Shown: piece after piece, positions 17,541 to 25,031 of the stretch
Layout: the number at the start of each line of letters is the position of its first letter
Position numbering within the stretch: the stretch's first letter is position 1
Position numbers and translations under genes: made by a program
Origin: Larkinella humicola
Lineage (GTDB): Bacteria; Bacteroidota; Bacteroidia; Cytophagales; Spirosomataceae
Length of the DNA: 64,000 nt
Reading direction: 5' to 3'
Assembly: GCF_008727875.1 (NCBI RefSeq)
Contig: NZ_VTWS01000001.1
Coordinates: forward strand, 248,001-312,000
Notes under the pieces: model-generated
What the model saw: the letters and a program-made list of their open reading frames with translations, nothing else
Database searches by the model: none
What the model was told of the DNA's origin: nothing

Positions 17541-19640
17541 ATGAAAAAAATAGCGCTGCTTTGTTGTGGCTTAATACCCTTTTTAACGGGCGAAAGCCAA
17601 TCGCGGTTATCGTATAAACAAGCCGAAATTTTGTGGGATACCTGGGGTGTTCCGCATATTTATGCCAAAAACGACGAGAGCCTTTTCTACGCCTACGGCT
17701 GGGCGCAAACCCGGAATCACGGTGATTTACTGCTCCATCTGTACGGTCAGGCCCGCGGAAAAGGGGCTGAATACTGGGGCGAAAAATACGCCGAAGCCGA
17801 CCGCTGGGTGATCACCAATGGCGTTTACGAACGGGCGGAAGGGTGGCTAAAAGTGCAAAAACCGGCTTTCCGAACCAAGCTGGAAGCGTTTGCCAAAGGC
17901 GTGAACGACTATTGTTCCCAGAATCCCGATCAGATTGACCCCGCAGCCAAAGCGGCTTTGCCCATCACCGCCGTTGACTTGCTGGCGCACATGCAGCGGA
18001 TTACGCATTTTGTTTTTGTGGCTCCTTTTTCCCGGCTGAATGCCGCTCTGAGCCCGAAAGGGGCCGACAATGGATCGAATGCCTGGGCAGTAGCGCCCCA
18101 AAAATCAGCCAGCGGAAACACGCTACTGCTGACGAATCCACACCTTCCCTGGTCCGATTTTTACCTCTACATGGAAGTGCAACTGGTTTCGCCGAACATC
18201 AACGCCTACGGGATTGCCCGCATGGGCTTTCCGATGCTGACGATGGCCTTTAACGAGAATGCTGGTTATTCACAGACTGTCAACACGCATGACGGACAGG
18301 ATTTTTACGAGCTGAAAACGGTCAAAGGCGGCTATGTGTTCGATGGAAAGGTGAAGCCCTTCACCAGCCGCGAACATACCCTGAAAATCAGGCAAACCGA
18401 CGGACGTTTGAAAGAAGAAAAGATGGTGGTCCGGCACTCGGTGCATGGGCCGGTCGTGAGCGAGAAAGGCGGGAAAACCATCGCCATGCGCGTGGTCGGA
18501 CTCGATCAGTCGGCGATGTTCGAGCAATACTGGGACATGGCCCGCGCTAAAAACGTCACGGAATTTCAGGCTGCTGTCAGCCGTTTGCAGGTTCCGATGT
18601 ATACACTGATGTTTGCCGACAACGCAGGGAATATCTTTAACCTCTTCAACGGGCAGGTACCGGTGCGGTCGCAGGGTGACTGGAACTACTGGTCGGGCCT
18701 GGTTCGGGGGGACACGTCAGCAACCCTCTGGACCCAAACGCACCCCTACAAAGACCTGCCGAAAGTGCTCAATCCGCCGACGGGCTGGCTCCAGAACACG
18801 AACGAACCTCCCTGGACCGCCACCTGGCCGATGGTGAACAAAGCCGCCGACTTTCCGCCTTACATGGCTCCGGTGCCCAACATGTCGATGCGGACGCAAC
18901 GCTCGATCAAGATGCTGATGGAGAATGACAAAATTACGCTGGATGAGTTTATTGCCAAAAAACTGTCGACCCGCATGGAACTGGCCGACCGCATTGCCGA
19001 TGATCTTCTGCTGGCCGCCCAAAAGGAGGGAAGCCCCGAAGCGAAGGAAGCCGCCGAGGTGTTGGCAGCCTGGGACCATCAGACCGACACCGACAGCAAG
19101 GGCGCTTTTCTGTTTGACCGGTTTGTGCGGTTGTGGGCACCCGGTTTAACGGAGTTGGGAACGGCTTCCAAACGGTTCGCCAAACCCTGGGATCACAACG
19201 ACCCGGTGAACACGCCCGACGGACTGGCTGATCCTGAAGCTGCTGTGAAATGGCTGGTGAAAGCCGCCCGGGAGGTCAAGCAGAAATACGGTAGACTGGA
19301 CATACCGTGGGGCGAAGTGTTCCGGTTTCGGATCGGCGACGTTGATTTGCCGGGCAACGGAGGTCCCGAACCAATGGGCGTTTTTCGGTCCATGACGCTG
19401 AGCCCGGCGGGTGCCGATGGTAAATTCACCCCCGTGCATGGTGACACTTACGTAGCAGCCATCGAGTTTTCCAAACCGCTCAAAGCCCGGGTTTTGACCA
19501 GTTACGGCAATGCTTCCCAACCCGGTTCCAAACACCGCACAGACCAGTTGCCGCTGCTCTCCCAAAAGAAAATGCGCCCGGTTTGGTTCCTGCGGGAGGA
19601 AGCGGAAAAGAATTTGCGGGAAAAGACGGTTTTTAAATGA
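17541..19640 (+). CDS. penicillin acylase family Ntn-hydrolase
   Basis: 699 aa from the ATG that gives a signal peptide (IALLCCGLIPFLTGESQS). The alpha part (about 20-178) holds WDTWGVPHIYAKN. The beta part begins at Ser179 in NGSNAWAV, the predicted autocatalytic cleavage site and N-terminal nucleophile, followed by LLTNPHLPW and the FNENAGYSQTVNTHDGQD block. Family members deacylate amides such as N-acyl-homoserine lactones, aculeacin or beta-lactams; the sequence does not decide the substrate. The enzyme would act in the periplasm and appears monocistronic. Confidence 0.92.
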   Translation: MKKIALLCCGLIPFLTGESQSRLSYKQAEILWDTWGVPHIYAKNDESLFYAYGWAQTRNHGDLLLHLYGQARGKGAEYWGEKYAEADRWVITNGVYERAEGWLKVQKPAFRTKLEAFAKGVNDYCSQNPDQIDPAAKAALPITAVDLLAHMQRITHFVFVAPFSRLNAALSPKGADNGSNAWAVAPQKSASGNTLLLTNPHLPWSDFYLYMEVQLVSPNINAYGIARMGFPMLTMAFNENAGYSQTVNTHDGQDFYELKTVKGGYVFDGKVKPFTSREHTLKIRQTDGRLKEEKMVVRHSVHGPVVSEKGGKTIAMRVVGLDQSAMFEQYWDMARAKNVTEFQAAVSRLQVPMYTLMFADNAGNIFNLFNGQVPVRSQGDWNYWSGLVRGDTSATLWTQTHPYKDLPKVLNPPTGWLQNTNEPPWTATWPMVNKAADFPPYMAPVPNMSMRTQRSIKMLMENDKITLDEFIAKKLSTRMELADRIADDLLLAAQKEGSPEAKEAAEVLAAWDHQTDTDSKGAFLFDRFVRLWAPGLTELGTASKRFAKPWDHNDPVNTPDGLADPEAAVKWLVKAAREVKQKYGRLDIPWGEVFRFRIGDVDLPGNGGPEPMGVFRSMTLSPAGADGKFTPVHGDTYVAAIEFSKPLKARVLTSYGNASQPGSKHRTDQLPLLSQKKMRPVWFLREEAEKNLREKTVFK

Positions 19641-19720
19641 GATTTACCCCTTGATCCCCTCAAGGCAAATGTTGTTATGTTCTTGACGTGGAATCGGCTG
19701 AGTCGGCCGTTTTGCCACCC

Positions 19721-19775
19721 CAGCCCCCTAAAGGAGGAGTTTTTCCGCGCTCCAGGCTCCCCCTTTAGGGGGCTG
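19721..19775. repeat. inverted repeat of CCCCTAAAG type
   Basis: Arms of 19 bp (CAGCCCCCTAAAGGAGGAG against its complement, 18 of 19 paired) around a 17-nt loop. It follows the acylase gene in a 343-bp gap otherwise empty of genes. It shares the CCCCTAAAGGGG core with the larger inverted repeat before the SNF2 gene. Confidence 0.75.
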
Positions 19776-19983
19776 TGTGCAAAAGCGGTTCAAAATGGAT
19801 CAGCCATACCCTTTTGGCGATTGACGGGCGAAAAGGGAAAAAGCTCCGCCGATCGTCACAATACCGCCTGATGCCGACCGTAACGTTGAACGACCGACCG
19901 TACAATTGGCGGGATGGGAGAGTGGGAAATTTAGTTCATTCGTGACAGGTAACAACTGATACTTAGCGCACTACTGATCCGAA

Positions 19984-20994
19984 ATGAATCCTGCAAAACT
20001 GACTGTAACGGACAAAACCACGATGCGGGCCAGCGTTTATACGGCCTACGGCCCTCCCGAAATTGTTCAAATCAAAGAAGTTGCCAGACCCGTCCCGAAG
20101 GCCAATGAAATCCTGATCAAAGTTCATGCGACCACCGTAAACCGCACCGATTGCGGGTTTCGGAGTGCAGAATACTTCATTGTTCGGTTCTTCAGCGGGT
20201 TGTTCCGCCCCAAACAGCCCATCTTGGGGAATGAATTTGCCGGGGAGGTCACCGAAGTTGGCAGGGCCGTCACGGCATTCAAACCGGGCGACCGGGTTTT
20301 CGGGTACAACGACAGCCAGTTTGGAGCCCATGCCCAATACATGGTGATGGCGGAGAATGATGCCGTTGCGCCCATGCCGCCAGCGATGACCTACGAAGAG
20401 GCTGCCCCGATCACCGAAGGCGGCCATTACGCACTTTGCGATATTCGGGCCGCCAAAATCCGGAAGGGGCAAGCCGTTCTGATCAATGGCGCAACGGGTG
20501 CCATTGGCTCGGCCGCGGTCCAATTGGTCAAAGTGCTGGGGGCATCCGTTACGGCGGTTTGTGACACAAAAAACGTTGCGCTCGTGAAATCCCTGGGAGC
20601 CGATGTGGTCATTGATTACACGAAAGAGGACTTTACTAAAATCAGTCAAACGTTTGACGTGGTGTTTGATGCAGTCGGCAAAAGTTCGTTCGGAAAGTGC
20701 AAACCGCTGCTCAAAACCGGAGGCATTTACCTATCGACCGAACTGGGATCTATGTCCCAAAATCCTTTCCTTGCCCTGATAACTCCCTTTGTAGGTAGTA
20801 AAAAAGTGTTGTTCCCGATTCCAACCATCAGCCAGGCCGACGTGCTTTATCTGAAAAAACGGGTCGAAACCGGTCAATATAAACCGGTGATCGACCGACA
20901 TTATCCATTGGAGCAGATAGTCGATGCGTATCGGTATGTAGAAACCGGCCAGAAAGTTGGCAATGTGGTGATTCGGGTAAAACACGAGATTTAG
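19984..20994 (+). CDS. NAD(P)-dependent alcohol dehydrogenase / quinone oxidoreductase (MDR family)
   Basis: 336 aa medium-chain reductase. GroES-like N-terminus (EILIKVHATTVNRTDCGFR, then LGNEFAGEVTEVG and FKPGDRVFGY), Rossmann fold with GATGAIGSAAVQLVK, and a C-terminal YRYVETGQKVGNVVI. It lacks the structural-zinc Cys cluster and the catalytic Cys, placing it with zinc-free quinone-oxidoreductase-like enzymes. The conserved family start MRASVYTAYGPP corresponds to an internal ATG at 20023, so the first 13 residues may not be translated. The gap to the MutS-like gene is 5 nt, suggesting an operon. Confidence 0.9.
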   Translation: MNPAKLTVTDKTTMRASVYTAYGPPEIVQIKEVARPVPKANEILIKVHATTVNRTDCGFRSAEYFIVRFFSGLFRPKQPILGNEFAGEVTEVGRAVTAFKPGDRVFGYNDSQFGAHAQYMVMAENDAVAPMPPAMTYEEAAPITEGGHYALCDIRAAKIRKGQAVLINGATGAIGSAAVQLVKVLGASVTAVCDTKNVALVKSLGADVVIDYTKEDFTKISQTFDVVFDAVGKSSFGKCKPLLKTGGIYLSTELGSMSQNPFLALITPFVGSKKVLFPIPTISQADVLYLKKRVETGQYKPVIDRHYPLEQIVDAYRYVETGQKVGNVVIRVKHEI

Positions 20995-20999
20995 GGCGA

Positions 21000-22868
21000 A
21001 TGAAGCAGTATCAAGCTAAAATTGAAGAAAATACCACAAAAATTGCACAGGTAAACGAGTCTTTAAAGAAGCTTTCGACTTGGCGATTAGCGGCTTTTAT
21101 CGGTTCAATGGTCTTGATTTTAGTACTGGCTAATGCCGGTTTGGGGCTGCTGATTTTGCTTGTTCTTCTTCTCTGTATGGTGGGTTTCGGACAGCTCATT
21201 CATCGCTATAATCAGACGGTATTTCAATTGCAGCATACAACTTTTTTAAAGGCAATCAATGAGCAGGAAGTGTTGAGACAGGAGAATACACTGGCCGGTT
21301 TTCCAACGGGTCAATCGTTTCTCAGTCGCGATCATGCGTATGCAACCGATGTTGATCTTTTCGGTCCGCACTCCGTTTTTCAATTGCTGAATCGAACCAC
21401 CACCGAGTCGGGTCAGGTTCGGTTGGCCGAATGGCTGACTGTACCGGCTACAAAAGTGGTTATTTTAGAACGACAACAGGCCATAAAAGAATTGACGCCA
21501 AAACTCGACTGGAGGCAGGATTTTCAGGCTACAGGAATGCCTTTCCTCAACGCAAAAAGTGATTTCGCCAGTCTGCTGGCCTGGGTCGAAAAGCCGGTTC
21601 AACTTCTGCCCAACCAATCGAAATACCTCTTCGTCAGCCTTCTGCTGGCGGTTGTATCGACCTCGGCGGCTGTTGCTTTTTTGGTTCATCTGGTTCAGGT
21701 AAACTATTTTAGTCAGCCATTTTCAGTAGGCTATAGTCTGGCACTGATTTTACTGGTGTTCCTGAATTCCCGGATTCTAAAACGCGTTAAGCCGATTGCT
21801 GAAGAGATCATTGAAAGCCTTCAGCAAAACCATAAAATCCTGGGCAGCTACGAAGCCCTTATCTCGAAGATTGAAACTGAACCGTTTGGGACAAAGCCGC
21901 TCCAGCAGATAAAAGCTGTGTTTCGCCGGGACCATTATTCCGCCGTTCTGGAAATCAACCGCTTAAAAAAAACACTGACGGTGTTTCAACTACGTGGCAC
22001 CCAAAATACCGTTGGCCGCAATTTGTTTTACTCCATTTTCAATCAGCTCTGGCTGCTGGATGTATATGGAATTCTGCTGACGGAAAAATGGAAACTCAAA
22101 AACCGGGCGTATCTGCGTTCATGGGCGGCTGCGGTGAGTGAATTCGAGGTTTTCTGTAGTTTGGCCGGTTTTGCTCATGCCAATCCCGGCTTCTCGTTCC
22201 CCGAAATTGTGGAGGAACCTTACTGCATCCATTTTGAACACCTTGGCCATCCGTTGATCAGCCCGGCACGAAGGGTTTGCAACGCCTTTGCGATGCAGGG
22301 GCGGGGTGAAATTGCCATGATAACCGGTTCTAACATGGCCGGTAAAAGTACGTTTCTCCGAACCGTGGGAGTCAATCTGGTGCTGGCTCTGATGGGTGCG
22401 CCTTGCTGTGCGACGACCGCGCGGGTGTCCGTCCTGCGCTTGTTCACGAGTATGCGCACGCAGGATAACCTGGAAGAAGGCGTTTCTTCCTTTTATGCTG
22501 AACTGAAACGAATCGAGCAACTGCTGAAACTGATTGAAAGCGGACAGGCTATTTTCTTTCTGCTTGATGAAATGTTCAAAGGGACGAATTCACAGGATCG
22601 GTATAAAGGGGGTGTTTCGCTGATCAAACAACTCAACGAACTCAACGCGTTTGGCCTGATTTCTACCCACGATCTGGAATTGGCTAACGTCGTCGGAAAT
22701 CACATGGCAGTGGCTAATTACAGTTTTAACAGCGAAATAAAAGGGAGTGAAATTAATTTTAACTACCAGTTGACCCCGGGCCTTTGCACCGACTTTAACG
22801 CGAGCGAACTAATGAAACGAAGTGGGATTAAAATTCTTTCTTCGTTTGATAAAATGAAGGGTACTTAA
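21000..22868 (+). CDS. membrane-anchored MutS-like ATPase
   Basis: 622 aa. The C-terminal 200 residues are a MutS domain V ATPase: Walker A GSNMAGKS at 443-450, a conserved SSFYAELKRI, Walker B FFLLDEMFKGTNS near 520 and STHDLEL. The N-terminus lacks the mismatch-recognition domain and instead has a coiled-coil start and hydrophobic pairs at about 30-62 and 205-255. Such membrane MutS-like proteins occur across Bacteroidota; their role is unknown and mismatch repair is unlikely. It is probably co-transcribed with the upstream dehydrogenase. A long inverted repeat follows the stop. Confidence 0.88.
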   Translation: MKQYQAKIEENTTKIAQVNESLKKLSTWRLAAFIGSMVLILVLANAGLGLLILLVLLLCMVGFGQLIHRYNQTVFQLQHTTFLKAINEQEVLRQENTLAGFPTGQSFLSRDHAYATDVDLFGPHSVFQLLNRTTTESGQVRLAEWLTVPATKVVILERQQAIKELTPKLDWRQDFQATGMPFLNAKSDFASLLAWVEKPVQLLPNQSKYLFVSLLLAVVSTSAAVAFLVHLVQVNYFSQPFSVGYSLALILLVFLNSRILKRVKPIAEEIIESLQQNHKILGSYEALISKIETEPFGTKPLQQIKAVFRRDHYSAVLEINRLKKTLTVFQLRGTQNTVGRNLFYSIFNQLWLLDVYGILLTEKWKLKNRAYLRSWAAAVSEFEVFCSLAGFAHANPGFSFPEIVEEPYCIHFEHLGHPLISPARRVCNAFAMQGRGEIAMITGSNMAGKSTFLRTVGVNLVLALMGAPCCATTARVSVLRLFTSMRTQDNLEEGVSSFYAELKRIEQLLKLIESGQAIFFLLDEMFKGTNSQDRYKGGVSLIKQLNELNAFGLISTHDLELANVVGNHMAVANYSFNSEIKGSEINFNYQLTPGLCTDFNASELMKRSGIKILSSFDKMKGT

Positions 22869-22890
22869 TTGAAGATTTTTAGATTAAGAA

Positions 22891-22985
22891 GAATTCTAAA
22901 TGTAAAATGTTGAATTCTAAATGAAAAAGTGGCCAACAGCAGTGTACTTTTACATTTAGAATTCAACATTTTACATTTAGAATTT
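22891..22985. repeat. long inverted repeat, AAATGTAAAA family, copy 1
   Basis: Arms of about 40 bp, nearly perfectly complementary (a mismatch at the loop-proximal ATGAAAAAGT and one at the outer end), around a 15-nt loop. Each arm is itself a tandem of two related about 20-nt units, GAATTCTAAATGTAAAATGT and GAATTCTAAATGAAAAAGT. It lies between the convergent ends of the MutS-like and peptidase genes. Confidence 0.9.
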
Positions 22986-23016
22986 CTAGTATCCGTGTTC
23001 AACAAAAGCAGATCGA

Positions 23017-24993
23017 TCAGTGCATCAACTGCTCCCGTTTCTCCCGGTTGGATGAGGCCGAACGGGTGAAAACCAGTTCCGTTTTTACCTCCGGTTTAGC
23101 GCTGTCAAGCATCCGGGCCAGGGTGGATTCCACCGTAGGCCGGTCATCGTCGAAATCGCCGTGATGAAGCGAGGTCGACCGCTTCTTCGCGTCTTTCGAT
23201 TCGTTGTTGGGGGACTGAACCCAGTCGACATTTTTGGCTTTAAAGAGATCGGATAGGCTCTGATCAAAGTATTTTTTGTCGGTTTTGTCCAACACTTTCG
23301 TGATGAATTTTGCCATGCCGAGGATGGGTTCTCCTTCGCGGAAAAACGGGATTCGCCCCTGGGTTTCGAACGCGTTCGAGACCAGATACAGCAGCGATTT
23401 GTTATAGATCCGGGCGCAGTGGTCGTCCTGTTCGGCCTGGTCGGTCAGCGTATAGAGCGCAAAGCGGTTAATTTTTTTGGCTTTCAGAGCGGGTACGTAG
23501 GCTTCCTTGAACAGGTTGATTGTGCAGGCCGGTGCCCAGAGGGTGCAGGATTCGATCTTTAACCCAAATTCGTTTGTAAGTGCCTGAATAAACCGGGCGT
23601 GAAAAATACTACCGGCACTGTGTCCGACAATATGAATTTCCAGATCTGTCTGATTCGCTAGTTTGGCAATTTCCTGGAGAGCAATTCGCGCACCGCCGTT
23701 CGACTTCGTCGTGGCCAGAAAGGCGTTTTCCTTCATTTCGTCCCACTGCATTTTTCCCATCAGCATCCGCGCCACCGGTTCCAGGGCGTCGTCGAGCCGA
23801 TCCAGCATGAAATCTTTGCTGGCGTCCAAAAAGCCTTCGGGCCGACGGCGTTTGAGGGCATCCTGCAAAATGTTGGTGGTCGTTGTCCAGAAATCGGTGT
23901 GCCAGATGAACGAAACCGGATATACTTCAGCATCCATCAGCGCGGCCCGGTAGTCGGCCAGACGCTGCACGGCAGATTCTTCTCCGACCAAACCGCCATG
24001 TGCGTATAGAAGTAACCGTTTCTTTTTCCAGTTCTGCGTTACCCGAAGAAAATCGTCCTGAAAAATCGTTCTCACTTCATCGGCAGAGGTTCCGAAGCTG
24101 CCGCCTTCGTTCAGTTTGCCGTCGTTGCCAATGCTGATGATGTGCGGACGCAGGTCGGCGAAGGCGTAGGCATTCGATTTGCCGGAAGAGGCCGAATTGC
24201 TAATGGCGATGGATTGGGGTTTGTACAACATCACGGGCGCACCCAAACGCGCAACCCAGACATCGGTGCCGTGGGTGAGCCAGTCGTCGTACGAAATCTG
24301 GGCAAAACCGCCCTTTCCCCAATCCGGTCCCCACGAATTCTGAATCCAAAAACCGTTTTGATCGTAGGCGACAATCGCAAAGGCGTGACCACCCAGGATT
24401 TTCTCCGGAAACGAAATCAAGCCGTCCGGACCGACTTTCTCCCAGCCCTCGTGAACGGTGGCCGTCGCATACAGAATGCCGACTTCGGCCATTGCCGTGT
24501 GCATCGACACCAGGTCTTTGTGATTCACTCGGTAGTAAGCTCCCAGTGGGCGGTTCAGGGCATCGGAGGTTCTTTGTTCCGTCAACCGCTCGTTTTGGGC
24601 CGCTGTCTGGTAAGGCCAGTGTTCGTCGGCGCAAATCCCGTGTTTGTGCCAGCCTTTCATGGCGCCCCGCGCACTCGATCCGCTGTATTCCTCACCGGGC
24701 CACTCGTCGTAGCGCCGGGCCATTTCGTAGAGCATCCGGGCACTGACCGGATTGGGATCGGCAACGACCTTCCGACGGCGCAGCAGATAATTGGCAACCG
24801 TAGCCAGCCCAAACCCCGTACAGGCGCCTTCCTGACCCTGGTCGAGAATGGGAACCTCCCAGGCCTGGTAGTCGTTGAGCGTGATCTTGATCGGCACTTC
24901 ATACAGATTGGGAACATAGATTTTGTCGCGAAAATCCAGGGTGTCGGGCCGCGCGTTGTACGTGCGTTCGACGGCGTTGGTTGGGGCAGACAT
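23017..24993 (-). CDS. papain-like (C1) cysteine protease fused to alpha/beta hydrolase
   Basis: 658 aa, no signal peptide. Residues about 45-255 form a C1A papain fold with the full catalytic set: Gln52 (oxyanion), Cys58 in QEGACTGFG, His203 in GGHAFAIV and Asn219 in IQNSWGPDWGKGGF. Residues about 325-600 look like an alpha/beta hydrolase: oxyanion-loop HGG at 332-334 and nucleophile elbow GHSAG with Ser459. The tail is charged and probably disordered. Start is the ATG preceded by a GAGTTAAGAGTTA tandem. Upstream on the same strand is a VWA protein; co-function is possible. Substrates are unknown; bacterial fusions of this kind are little studied. Confidence 0.88.
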   Translation of the reverse strand: MSAPTNAVERTYNARPDTLDFRDKIYVPNLYEVPIKITLNDYQAWEVPILDQGQEGACTGFGLATVANYLLRRRKVVADPNPVSARMLYEMARRYDEWPGEEYSGSSARGAMKGWHKHGICADEHWPYQTAAQNERLTEQRTSDALNRPLGAYYRVNHKDLVSMHTAMAEVGILYATATVHEGWEKVGPDGLISFPEKILGGHAFAIVAYDQNGFWIQNSWGPDWGKGGFAQISYDDWLTHGTDVWVARLGAPVMLYKPQSIAISNSASSGKSNAYAFADLRPHIISIGNDGKLNEGGSFGTSADEVRTIFQDDFLRVTQNWKKKRLLLYAHGGLVGEESAVQRLADYRAALMDAEVYPVSFIWHTDFWTTTTNILQDALKRRRPEGFLDASKDFMLDRLDDALEPVARMLMGKMQWDEMKENAFLATTKSNGGARIALQEIAKLANQTDLEIHIVGHSAGSIFHARFIQALTNEFGLKIESCTLWAPACTINLFKEAYVPALKAKKINRFALYTLTDQAEQDDHCARIYNKSLLYLVSNAFETQGRIPFFREGEPILGMAKFITKVLDKTDKKYFDQSLSDLFKAKNVDWVQSPNNESKDAKKRSTSLHHGDFDDDRPTVESTLARMLDSAKPEVKTELVFTRSASSNREKREQLMH

Positions 24994-24996
24994 GAG

Positions 24997-25024
24997 GAGT
25001 TAAGAGTTAGGAGTTAAGAGTTAA
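24997..25024. repeat. tandem AGTTAAGAGTTA words
   Basis: Two adjacent 14-nt units (GAGTTAAGAGTTAG and GAGTTAAGAGTTAA) fill the short gap between the VWA and protease genes. The same words form the arms of the inverted repeat before the Gfo/Idh gene, but here there is no inverted partner. Confidence 0.75.
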
Positions 25025-25031
25025 TGGGGAT

